DNA of 64,000 bases from Kingdonia uniflora (taxonomy: Eukaryota > Streptophyta > Magnoliopsida > Ranunculales > Circaeasteraceae). The position numbers and the translations under genes are program-made. Below the pieces are notes generated by a model. It was not told where the DNA came from. It did not search any database and saw nothing but the letters and a program-made list of their open reading frames with translations. The stretch covers positions 2,615,001-2,679,000 of the forward strand of contig JACGCM010001129.1 in NCBI GenBank assembly GCA_014058105.1, given 5' to 3'. This document shows, piece after piece, positions 1-11,000 of the stretch (position 1 is the stretch's first letter; the number at the start of each line of letters is the position of its first letter).

Positions 1-597
1 TTCCGTTGCTTAGTGAAAACTGTTGAATGAACGTCGCAATTGACCCATAAAAAAAAGTGCTAAATGACAGTAAGAAAGAACACACAGATTAATTGCTGAA
101 TGAGCACATTCATAAGTGATTTTACATGGAAAAACAAATTCTATTGAGTATCATCATCAATTGTCTCTCTATGGTATTCATTCCTACACCGTATCCATAA
201 ATCATTGGTATCGAATAATGACAATACCTTAAGTTTCCACACCAAATATAAACAAGACTTTCATCGCAGAAAATATTAAGAAAGAAAAGATTATTCTTAA
301 AGCAAAAAATTACAGTACGTTTCATTTTCAAACGACACAACAGGCTCATAAACCACACTCTTGTGATCAATATAGATTAAAGAGAAATGAAGAGTACAAT
401 CTGACAGTTATTTGATCTATATTCTCCGCCATGACAGGTGAATGAAATAGTTATCTTTCTACTGCTACAATTGAGTTTGTCTTTTAAGTCATGCCAACAC
501 TGGTTACTGATCATAAACCAAAAACATTAATGTTTCAACACCAAGAACAAAAATTGCATTGTTAGCTCATCAACAAAATCATTCTCTTAATCAACGA
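1..597. other. AT-rich intergenic stretch, nothing recognised
   Basis: No convincing exon, repeat or RNA gene was seen. The only long open frame is low-complexity and matches no family I know. The stretch lies downstream of the broken mTERF copy on the minus strand. Confidence 0.5.
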
Positions 598-1033
598 AGT
601 ACTCTGTGAAATCAACCGTTGGACTCATTGCAAAATCCTTGAAAAGTAATGCCATCAAAACTTCTGGAATCTCGTCTTGATACTTGATCACAAACTTATT
701 CAAGAATGTCTTCCCATTCTGAGTTAGTTCTGAGGGTATATTTACATCTTTCTTAAGCAAAAAACCCTATGAGAAGAGAATTTGTAGAACTGAGCACCTG
801 GGAATAAGCCTCTTCTCAAGACCAAGCATCATAAGGTTAGGGTACTTGGAGATAACTGAAGGCTTAATCCCCAACTTATTCAACCAACAACACCTGGGAA
901 TAAACCTCTTCTCAAAATCCAGCAATTTTCTGACCTTCTCCGAAGCTCTTATAAACATGAGTTGCAGTTCGAATACTGAACGAATCTCTTCCTCGGAAAA
1001 ACCATAACTTTTTTTAGTCTTCTCATTGCCCAC
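598..1033 (-). pseudogene. Truncated mTERF gene copy (C-terminal part only)
   Basis: The minus strand encodes pieces like the C-terminal third of the intact mTERF gene at 2189-3402: a stretch with SYGFSEEEIRSVF, then KPSVISKYPNLM, then LEKRLIPRCSVLQIL. The frame stops at TCA TAG near 775, where the intact gene continues into MSKGLVKKD. Similarity then runs on, without an open frame, to about 598 (the intact gene's 3' end). There is also an internal duplication: the block encoding EKR(F/L)IPRC occurs twice, at about 798-822 and 889-915, the extra copy sitting where the intact gene has a different sequence. No N-terminal half is present. It is best read as a decayed tandem duplicate of the neighbouring gene; some expression cannot be excluded. 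Confidence 0.8.
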
Positions 1034-1603
1034 TTTAATTCAGTCAGGATCTAAATTCATCATACGAATCTGATTCATAATATATATCTTATGAATAGGG
1101 CAATTAGGTTGTTCTAGATTCTAACGAGAACCCAAAAGAGTTCATTAAGATCACTTGATCAAATATTTTAAATCGACCTGTTAATGCTCAATGAACAGTC
1201 CAAAAATCCTGATAATGTAATTTGTGAATGAGTCAATCCCTACATATTAAATTATTCTCGTATCACCGCAACGTCGTTGGTAAACATTGAATCAGTGGAT
1301 CACATAAGAGACTACAATCATGCAGAACAGTTGAATCAAGACTCGATGCATTAATAATTTGAAACCTAGCTCATGCAGAAAGGAATGTAACATGTTCTTA
1401 ACTTCCGAAAACAAAATGGAAGATAATCAGTATTAACTTACAACAACTAAACTCTACTTTTGATGCATCTCATTCTCAACAATCAAATCCATAATCTTGA
1501 GTGATGTCAAATCGGATACATAAAAGAAAAAGCATTACGCAAAGGACTAACTGATCCATAAAAGAAAATCAAACCCGTTATAACGGATGATCATCAGATA
1601 TAA

Positions 1604-2036
1604 GAGCATCTCCAACAGATAAGGTATGCTATTCCGGTTTTGAATACTAGTATCCGAAATAGCATACCACTTTGCTCCAACAGATTTCTCTTCAAATTCA
1701 GCTTTTTATTAAAATTGGGACCCATACTATTATTTTATGAGAGAAAATTTTTTTATTAAAATTGGGACCCATAATATTATTTTATGAGAGAAAAGATTTT
1801 TATTAAAAATTTGGACCCACAATGTTCCTTTATTAGAGAGAGAAAAGAAAATAAGAGAAGAAATATTTTTAGGGGACCCACAAAAGTAGTATGAGCATAC
1901 CACTCTTCAAGTTCCGGATTTGCTTACTTTGGAGGGGTATGGGAGTGAGTATGCTGAACACCATACCCCTGTTGGAAGGGGTTTTTGCAAAAGTATGTGA
2001 AAAGTGTAATAGTATACCATGTTGTTGGAGATGCTC
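1604..2036. mobile_element. PIF/Harbinger-like MITE with TAA target duplication
   Basis: The left end reads GAGCATCTCCAACA and the right end is its inverted copy (TGTTGGAGATGCTC). The element is flanked by TAA at 1601-1603 and 2037-2039. A 3-bp TWA duplication with GAGCATCTCCAAC termini is typical of Harbinger-type MITEs in plants. The 433-bp interior is non-coding and holds further GGTATGC motifs in both orientations. It lies between the broken and the intact mTERF copies. Confidence 0.88.
1703..1822. repeat. Imperfect tandem repeat of about 50 bp inside the MITE
   Basis: The motif TTATTAAAATTGGGACCCA followed by TTTATGAGAGAAAA recurs two to three times head to tail with small changes. It looks like internal expansion within the MITE. 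Confidence 0.65.
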
Positions 2037-2188
2037 TAAGTGCAATGGAATGCTGAATCTTTGTTTGAACTTCCAAGCATATAATCTTGCAATATTTTGC
2101 TAACTGAGTTATAAAATTTTCTACCAGATGACCCCCCACTCAACAGAACTAAGTAAGACACCATATAGGCCACCTATTAACTTATAAT

Positions 2189-3402
2189 CTACTCGCTCTT
2201 GCCTTTTGATCCACTGTGAAATCCTTGAAATTCCATCCTACCTTGATGTGCTTCCACAACTTCTGGAATTTCGCCTTGATGCTTGATCACAAACTTATTA
2301 AAAAAACTCTTCTTATCTTGTGCTAGTTCTGAAGGTATATTTATCAAATCTTTCTTAACCAATCCTTTTGACATGAGAATCTGAAGAACTGAGCACCTGG
2401 GAATAATATTCTTTTCTAGACTACAAATCAGAATTTTAGGATACTTGGAAACCACTGAAGGCTTCCACTCCAATTTTCTTACAAAGAAATCCATCAATTC
2501 CCTGATCTTCTTCTCGGAGGACTCCATAAACAAGGGATTCAGTTTGAATGCTGAAAGAAACTCTTCATCTGACAAACCAAAACTCTTATAAGCCTCCATT
2601 TTTTGTTCCCAATTTGATTCACTTAGATTTGTCATCACTCTGACAGCACAAATAAATTTTCTACTTTTAGGATTAAAACCCAATTTCTTAGCCTTCAAAA
2701 TGCTTATCTCCAAGCGATCAGAGTTTAGCATCAGTGCTGACGGTTGATTAATCATCAAGCTCGAAATATTGTGGTCAAGTACACCATAGGTACGCAAAAT
2801 CGAGATGTTGGGTCTCATTATCCCCTCTGTATTATTGGACAGAAGTATATTGGGATATCTCTTGAGAACGGCTACGAGTTTGTCGTCAGTGTGCACCAAG
2901 GTTTTGATGAAATTACAAGATGGGATAATTTGGTTCTTCAGGTCCCTTAATAGAAGTGAAGGACACCTAGATATCATTTTAGCAAGCTCAGGAGTTGACA
3001 TCCCCAATGATTTGAAAAACTCGAGCTTGGGCTTGAAGGTTTTGTCTGGTTTAGCTAGAAGCAGAGAAGGGCGTTTTGTGATGAAGTCTGATATTTGGGC
3101 ATCGGTGAACCCTTGATCTCTAAAGAGCTCAACAACAGAGTCTGCTTCTTCTAAAGACTTAATTTTAATCTTCTTTGAAATCTTAGTAGCGGATTCTAAT
3201 GAGAACCCAAATGAGTTAACAAAGTAAGGAACAGTAATAAGTGATTTCTCACCTTTTAAGGATTCTGATTTTGATTTTGATTTTGATTTGAGAGATTGAG
3301 TTTGAAGAAACCCAAAATGGGGTCTTATTGTTGTTGTTAAAGAAGCTCTATTTCTACTACAACTACTAATTAGAAGCTCTTTGCATACAAAACGAAACAT
3401 TT
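2189..3402 (-). CDS. mTERF domain-containing protein, organelle-targeted
   Basis: Intronless gene for a mitochondrial transcription termination factor family protein, which binds nucleic acid in plant mitochondria or chloroplasts and affects organelle transcription or splicing. From the chosen Met (MFRFVCKELL) the protein has about 403 residues. The N-terminus is rich in Ser, Arg and Thr, as in a transit peptide, followed by a low-complexity Lys-Ser run (KSKSKSKSES) and then repeated mTERF helical motifs. Each motif carries a pattern such as LxKRYPNILLSN, ISRCPSLLL or VSKYPKIL. The frame stays open upstream to a Met at 3511, giving 440 residues; I prefer 3402 because the extra segment looks like 5' UTR and plant members commonly start with a short MFxFxCK-type leader. 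A lack of introns is usual for this family. The orthologue is not assigned. Confidence 0.9.
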
Positions 3403-3724
3403 TCTGGTTGAATAAGAGTGAAATTGGGTTTTCGATTAAACTTACCAATTTGAAGAATTTGAGCAGCTTCAGTATTTCATTGAACCCTAATACTTGGGCC
3501 TTGGGGTTCAAAATTTGCCTAATAAAACCCTAAACTTAAAGGAAACAGCAACAAAGACCGTTGTTAAAGAAAAACAGCATTGACCAGTCTGTCGTTTCCT
3601 CAAAATGCCCGAACATTTGGCTACTTTGACAACAACAACGATATAATGTGTTTTCACAAGAGCCCTAGCGAGAAAAAGTTCTCAGTTCTCAGAGAGAGAG
3701 AGAGAGCAAAAGAGATTGTTAGCA
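3403..3724. promoter_or_regulatory. Shared divergent promoter region, mTERF / TOM20
   Basis: About 320 bp separate the preferred mTERF start from the TOM20 ATG, so both promoters and 5' UTRs must fit here. A GA run lies just upstream of the TOM20 ATG (about 3690-3706), as is common in plant 5' leaders. No single TATA box stands out. Confidence 0.5.
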
Positions 3725-6700
3725 ATGGAGATGCAACAGAACGAGTTCGATCGCCTCTTGTTCTTCGAGCACGCTCGAAAGACAGCTGAATCTAGTTACC
3801 ATAAGAACCCTCTCGATACTGATGTACGTGCATCTCTCTCTCTCTCAGTCAATCGATCTATCTAATAATATCTAATCTCAAATTGCTGAGTTTAGGTTTG
3901 ATGTTTTGTGATTGTATTTGCAGAATCTCACGAGATGGGGAGGAGCGCTTCTCGAGCTTTCCGCATTTCAATCTATGGAAGAATCCAAGAAGATGACAGA
4001 GGGTATTATTGCTCAATTATCTTGTAGATAGGACTAGAGTTTAGTTTATCTTAGTCCTTAATATGCATATCTAATATTAAAACAAAATGAGAAACCGACC
4101 ACGTTCTTTTGTAGCTAGAGTGTCAAGATTTATGGCATTGCCCTTTTTTATTGACAAGTAGAAAACATTTTGTGGTCCTTTCATGAATTCAGTGAGAGTA
4201 ATCACTGTGACACAATCAACTACATTGTAGAGAAGTTAAATACCGACGTTTTCTTTAGAATGGTGATATACTCTAAAAAGACTAATCATCTATCATGTTT
4301 CTGTTTATTTTCGGTTTGATAGATGCCATTTCAAAGTTGGAGGAGGCATTGACTATTGATCCAAAAAAGCACGACACTTTATGGTGTTTGGGAAATGCAC
4401 ATACTTCTCATGCATTTGTTACTCCTGACCGTGACGTAGCAAAGATTTATTTCGATAAGGCAACTTTGTACTTTCAGCTTGCAGTAGATGAGGTAATCTC
4501 TTTGTTAAGCCTTAATTCAGCACACTTGAGTGTTTATATCAACCAAAGTTTGTTTATGTGTAAGTGTTACCAACCTTAAGAATCCTGCTTCTAATTTGTA
4601 GGAACCTGGAAACGAGCTCTACCTTAAGTCCTTAGAAGTGACCTCTAAGGTATTCTTCCGTTCTATGTGTTTACTTTGCAAAATATTCTGTCTGTTGACT
4701 TTGTTGTCTATCAACACCATTGTGCATCAAATGTCTTTATGACACGTCATAACATGTTACCTAATGTTCTAGATCTTTTTTTATTTGGTTTGCGCCTGAA
4801 ACAAAATCCGTTCGAGCCCAGAAAAGTACCTTGAGATATATCGCCAAGATGATGACGATCAACTGCATTGAAGTGAATGGCCTAGATTTCTTAAGACATA
4901 AAATATTTACTTTAGATACAAATACAAACTATGAATAAGATTTACTTTAGATACATTCGCTTATAAACACCAGTATTTGTAATAATTGCTATGAGCAGCC
5001 TAGGCTTATGTATCTTGAAAACAACTTAAGATACAAAGAGCGAAAAGGATCTATCAACTATGTGTTTGACTAATACATTCGAGTGATGACTGATGACTTT
5101 TTTTGGATTGGCTGTTGTTGTTTCCCTAAATATACAATTTATACGTGTATGTATAGTTTTGCATTTGCTTCCACCTGCTCGGTTAGAAACTCGCTCTCCA
5201 GAAAGTGAGCTAATTGTGCATCATTCTTTTCATCTACAACCCTGTGTAAATTTTGAAGCTTCTCATTATTAACTTATCCAAAGATAATTTATTCGAAAAA
5301 AAATTTCCCAGAAGGCTTAGTACTAAAGAGGTCATTCAGTGGCGATATGAAATGTTTCTCTTATAAAATATGCTTGCATCAATGGTTCCTTAAATTCATA
5401 AGATCTCATAGTTTATTGACGGAGGAGGGTTTTTTGTAGACTGGCTCTAAAGATAGTCTTCTTTGTGGTTTGTTACATCTCTAGGAGTTTCTTAGATGAA
5501 TCTGCATTTGGGCTCTTGGCCCAGTGGTGATTATGACCCTCCACCAAGAGAGGAGTCGTGGATTTGAAACCCCATGGGGCTGGAAACTCAGGGTTACGGA
5601 TCCCTATATAAAACCTGCTTTGCCTAGCAAAAATAAATTAATAGATGAACCTCAAATATTAGCTCTTGAACCTACTTGTATAGCTTAGAATGATGCCGTA
5701 ACCAAGTGATGCGATATCGTGTCAGTTTTCATTGTTTTAATACGTGCTCATACTTCAAAGTAATTTTTAAGCACACTATTTTTAGTGCTGGTTCATCTTA
5801 AACAGCAATTTCTTGATAAAGGTTTAATGTGAGTTATATCATTCCGCTAATTATTATGTTTTTTCTTATAGGCTCCTGAGCTGCATATGCAGATCCATAA
5901 GCATGGCCTCGGTCAACAGGCAGCAGCAGGTGGAGGACCTTCAACTTCGTCAAATGTGAAGGTAAACTTTATAAACCTTTTTCATTTATCTGCAACATTA
6001 AATTGACAAATATTTTCATATGTCAAACACCCCCTTAAAGGACTCAAGCGAAGTCAGCCAAGGTAAACAAGTGGTAGCAGTTTGACCCACTCCAGAGTAG
6101 GTCGACTTGCCCGGGCCACAGTTATTCGAAGAAAGTCGGCCCATTTAAAGCAGGTCGACCTCGTCTTCAGTGATAGATTTGGTATTTTGCCCTAGGTTGA
6201 CCCTTCTAGCTTATTTAATTTATATTTTCGCCTTAGAATAATCCCTTTAGGTTTAGTCTTTAAGTTAAATTTGGAAGTCTTTCTATTCCGTTCATGACTC
6301 AGGCGTATAATTGATCCCTTCATTTATTCTAGGTTTTAACCAATTAATAACCAACTTTAAGCTTTGTTCTTCGCCGGTGCTTACTCTACACTGATTTACC
6401 TCCTCCAACACTTGTCATGTTGGACGTATTTTCTGATATATGGTGGCCTATGATGATATAATCTCTAGAATATCAACATCACTGATATATATTGATGGTG
6501 ATAAATTATTATCATCTATGATATTTACAATAGTGGGCCAAGTATCTTAATTATATTATATTGTGAACCAAGATTTACGGTATAGATTTTCTTTCTATAA
6601 ACTATCGCATATACATAAATTTATGTCATTTCTGATATTTAAAATACCAGACCGATTTTTCTTGATTTTATCATATTGTGAACCTGGTTGTACTATATAG

Positions 6701-6964
6701 TTGTTCTTCATAAAGAATGGCGTACATGAATTGCTAGCTGATAGTGTAGAAGACTAGATAGAATAAGAGCCTTATTATGCTCTATTCAATGGCAGTGTAC
6801 ACTTGCTTAAAGTTGGGGTTTTTAATTTTCTGTTACAGGGCCCTAATAAAAAGAAAAACAACGATCTCAAGTATGATATATTTGGATGGGTAATCCTCGC
6901 TGTTGGCATTGTTGCATGGATCGGCTTTGCAAAGTCTCAAGTTCCACCTCCACCGCCAAGATAA
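3725..6964 (+). CDS. TOM20: Mitochondrial import receptor subunit TOM20
   Basis: Tail-anchored receptor of the TOM complex in the outer mitochondrial membrane; it binds presequences of imported proteins. Six exons join in frame: 3725-3823, 3924-4002, 4323-4492, 4602-4649, 5872-5961 and 6839-6964, giving 203 residues, the usual plant TOM20 length. The N-terminal region ([16 protein letters not shown]) and the TPR-like segment with [20 protein letters not shown] are typical of the plant family. A Lys-rich linker (PNKKKKNN) leads to one membrane span at about residues 177-194 ([18 protein letters not shown]), then a short tail ending PPPPPR. Plant TOM20 has its anchor at the C-terminus, the reverse of animals and fungi. 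The first of two close Met codons (MEM) is taken as start. Intron 4 carries a SINE. Exon borders were placed by eye on GT/AG and conserved residues. Confidence 0.95.
5504..5641 (+). mobile_element. tRNA-derived SINE in TOM20 intron 4
   Basis: A pol III-type A box (TGGCCCAGTGGT) is followed by a B-box-like GGATTTGAAACCC about 45 bp later, as in tRNA-derived plant SINEs. The segment is flanked by near-identical direct repeats TAGATGAATCT (5493-5503) and TAGATGAACCT (5642-5652). The tail is A-rich but short. It is in the sense orientation inside a TOM20 intron. Confidence 0.72.
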
Positions 6965-8055
6965 ATTTGCAGGTGTCACGTCAAACTTTCTCTGCAAGGT
7001 TCTGTTTTCTCAAGGAATTCTCTGCAAGGTTCTGTTGGCATTCTTGGAGTGAAATGAGCAATGTTGCTTTATCATTCATATTGATAAAGAGGTTTGATTA
7101 ATGGAAATTGATGGCTGATTTTAATGATAATAATTCAAATTATTAGATCTTATGATATTTAGCTAGTGAACCTTGTCACAGTTTTCCCCCATGTTTGACT
7201 CTGTTATAATGCTTGGGGCAGATTCACATATTGCCAGAAGGAAAATGTTAATGGAAGACATTTTTTTCTGCAATTACAGTATTTCGCCCTGTTTTACTTT
7301 TCATCCAAGAAAAAAAAGATGAATTTACAATCATTTGAGATTGCATCACTTTCATGCTTACCAAAAAAAAAGAAAATTATCCCTTTTCAAATGAGAAATT
7401 ACTGCCATTGGCATAAACTGTTACTGTAAAACAAGGTATATAAAGCACAGATTAGGCTTTGGAGATTGGTCTATAAAGCACGGATTAGGCTGTTACTGTC
7501 TTGGTTAGTACATCTCTTCAACCAAAAAACTAGTCCTGGATGCAAACTAAATGCTGAAGGCTGGAGATTTTCTCAACCAAATTAAAATTTTCACTGTTAA
7601 TATCTTTCGGCAAATAGATGGCAATCACAATTCAGGATTTCATAGGAAGTTTTCAAGGCTTTGATTAATGACTTTTCTGCTTTTGGAGTTTGAAGTAATA
7701 ACATAACAGAGGTCAAATGCGATAAAACAAAAATTGTTTCTATTTCTTTCCCAAAATGGTACGCCGCGAGCCTGAAATCGACCAACACTAGTTGAACCAC
7801 ATATTACTTGATGTTTAAGCTTGACACTAATTGGACATTTATAATTTGGCAGATGCCTAATTGCACTTACAGTCGTCATAGCAACACTTTCTTTTGTAGT
7901 GACGTGGCCCTAAATTAGGGGAGCGCACCGAAAACTGTTAGTATTCAAGAGGCAAAGATTTCATGTTGTAATAATTTTAGTTTCTTGAGCAAAAGAAATT
8001 AATCTAAGCCAAGTTGCCTCAAATTTACAGGTTAAATAAAGATAAACCCGTCAAA
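6965..8055. other. Convergent 3' region between TOM20 and RIO1
   Basis: Contains the TOM20 3' UTR on the plus strand and the RIO1 3' UTR on the minus strand. A direct duplication of about 20 bp lies just after TOM20 (CTCTGCAAGGTTCTGTT occurs twice between 6985 and 7040). A second short repeat (TATAAAGCACRGATTAGGCT) occurs twice at about 7440-7490. No further gene was seen. Confidence 0.55.
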
Positions 8056-11000
8056 CTACCTAGTTGTTTTAGCTTTTGACATCTTCTTCTTTCTTTTTTT
8101 CACCGCTTTTGGAGTTTTTGTCTTTCGAGATTCCCTCTTCTCTTCTTTCACTTTCTTTTTGTTCTCTTTCCGGGCAGCTTTTTTCTCAGCAGGTGTCTGC
8201 CTCGACTCACTCTCTGATTCTGAAGTTTCCTCTGAGTCAGCTGAGTCGCCTTCATCTCCATCTGTTTCTGATTCTGCATCATTGTCAGCTGATTTGACAG
8301 GTTGTGCAGGATCATCAGGGGAACCTTCGGTCACCCCCTTTTGGTCTGAAGCGACTTGAACTTTCGGAATAGTGTGTTTGAGTCCAGTTATGGTTTGGTA
8401 GTATATATCTGCAGTATTCTGACCGCTTGTAATTCGATCAATATCCCTCTCAACGTGTTTAACTTGTTCCAGTGTCCTGGGAATGTAAGACTGAACATAA
8501 ACATGACAGGGTCAAAAGAGGCAGAAGGAGAATAAATGAGACTAATGTATCCGAAATAATTATGCCTAAATAGAAGGTAAAGGGAAATTGGGGTTTGTTA
8601 ATGTCAAATTTTGGCAAGTTAGCAGCTGCAAAAGTTATATCAAGGAGCTGAGTTTCGTACCCCGAACCTATGACATTAACAGCTGTGTGAGCATCAGTTG
8701 TTACTAACGTTGTTCAAACATTTTTACAAATAAGTAAATGTGTAAAATGGTTCAGGCTTAGCCGGCCGCCCGCTTAATGCTCAATCCATATCCAACCAAA
8801 TATCAAAAGGGCTCCAGAATATTGGGTCAGAACTCAAGTCAACCCAGAAACAGACTGCCGAAGCCCACCTGGATTCGAGTAGAGGGATTTTTTTGGGTTT
8901 TTGACTGTCCAAGTTACACTCTACCCAAATAGTGGGAATAAGAACAAACTTCCAAATATCACAATAGAGTTTGAGCCAATTACCTGCACAAATACAGAGT
9001 CGGCAATTTTATCCTCTGCGGACATCTCATCTCCTCTTGCCAATATTTTTTGCTGAACCTGAAATTTACTTAAAAGCAAAGTTAGTGTGCACTCGTAGCT
9101 ATAACTAGTAAGTTGGGAGTATAAAATAAAACTTCACACCTCTTCAAGATAGTTGTCCACATTTTCTTCAGCAATAGATGAGTCGACTATGAAATCAAAA
9201 AGTTCCCGAACTGTCATAACTGCAACACCGTGTTTCCTAAAAAAATCCTGCATGCCACCCATACAAATGATTATGTTTACAGCCGAAGGACCTTCTGAAA
9301 GACTCTTTAACCACTCCATATGATCCTGAGATTTATCTTTCACTTTTTCAACTTCCCAAGCAATACCAATTATTCGGGAATAGCAAATAATTGCCTGGTT
9401 GACCAAACTAAGGTAAATGACTGTCTACTATTATAGACTTGTTTTAAGCCACTCCAAACTAAAAAAAAAATTATATGCTTGATAATTCATCTCATCTCCT
9501 GGTAGGCTTTGACTAGAAGCGCGAATCTCTGTAATGTTTTTTTGAGAAAAACTGTTTACGACTTAATGTTATCAATCCATTGAGATGTTCTCGCCTATGA
9601 ATTTTCATGCATCCATAATATCATCTAAATTATATCTAAACTTACACCTTCGTGAATTAAAGTTTAAAGTTGTATCTTGATTTTATGAAGGTTCGGTTGT
9701 AAAATGAACTTACAGAAACATGAACACAATCTTCACGCAAGAAATCGAGGGCATGAGGGTGATCAAGGTCAACAGATTGAGATACATCAATTATGTGCAA
9801 GTGGCCCTGCATAATGGAGAGAACACCATGAAAAGCGTATAAAATATAAGAAAAACAAATAGTTTGGCTATGGAAAAAGAATACTGGGCTTACCTCGTAA
9901 TAAAGTATATTATACTCGCTAAGGTCTCCATGCACCAGTTTGCACTTCTGATAGAATGTACGCATTGTGATAATAATCTATTCATGCAGAAGGATCAGGA
10001 TGTCAATTTAGGGACATTACAACAAATAAATAAATAAATGAGAGGAAAAGAGAAGAGTTGAAGGGTGTCTAGAAATAACTACAACTGTCAAAACAGATAT
10101 CAACTGTCCGTAGTCTTAAATATGTTTCTTAGAAGGGAAATGTCGTCAGTAGTTGTTTTGGTTTTAAAAAAAATTCTTATCTCTTTCATTTGCTTAGAGA
10201 ATTAGCTTTCATATATTGGACTTACGGCTTACACCTTTCCATTCATATAGAAGAACCTTGTTTGCTATTCGTAATACTTACTCCTCTAATACATAGATTT
10301 GGTGAGAATTTCCATTCCTCGTTTCCGGAAAATCTGAATCCAATTATATGGTGGTACATCCGCAACCCGTCCAATACTAAGTTGGATGTTAGATGGTCGT
10401 ACTGGATCAGGTTCGGATCGATGAAATGCGTATATAAAAAAAAATCATCAGGTTTTTGCGTGAAGTCCAGTCCATGTCCATTGACAGCCCAAGGTGAAAA
10501 GTTGTCAAATTAGGGGTCACAATACACACCAGTTGTTGGTGTACTTCAAATGCCAGCATACTAGGGGTACCATAGCTCACAGTTTCCAATTAAGTTTTCT
10601 CTCAAGTGGATTAATCAAAAATTAACAAATATCATGTATACCAATAAATTAACATACCTCCATATAGCCTTCACGTAACTTGTCTTGAGATAATGCAGCA
10701 TCCTTAAGACGAGGTGCGGCCCACCCTGATTTTCCTGTACCCCAAAGTCAGGTAAGTCGAACGGAAATTTTGATTGCCTGCTTACCAACACATAGGCTGA
10801 AAGTTTTTTTTTTTTTGGAATCCGGAAATTCGTCGGGCTCATCATTTTTCACCATTCTCCTAACTAGTCTCCCGGGGCTCGCCACGGTACCTCCGCACAC
10901 TCCATTTTACCCCCCCCCCCCCCCCCCCCCCCCCAGTGTTAGGTTTCGAACCTGTGACCTCTCTCTACTCTCTTCAAGAGGTAGTCCCAAACCACTAGCC

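Noticed and set aside
122..370. Open frame of 82 codons on the minus strand
   Set aside because: Low-complexity Phe/Leu/Cys-rich translation, no family resemblance and no splice context.
5504..5641. A real tRNA gene
   Set aside because: A and B boxes are present, but no cloverleaf can be folded by eye and the segment has target duplications, so a SINE is the better reading.
8076..8359. Plus-strand open frames with Ser/Phe-rich translations
   Set aside because: They are the antisense shadow of the acidic and Lys-rich C-terminus of RIO1.
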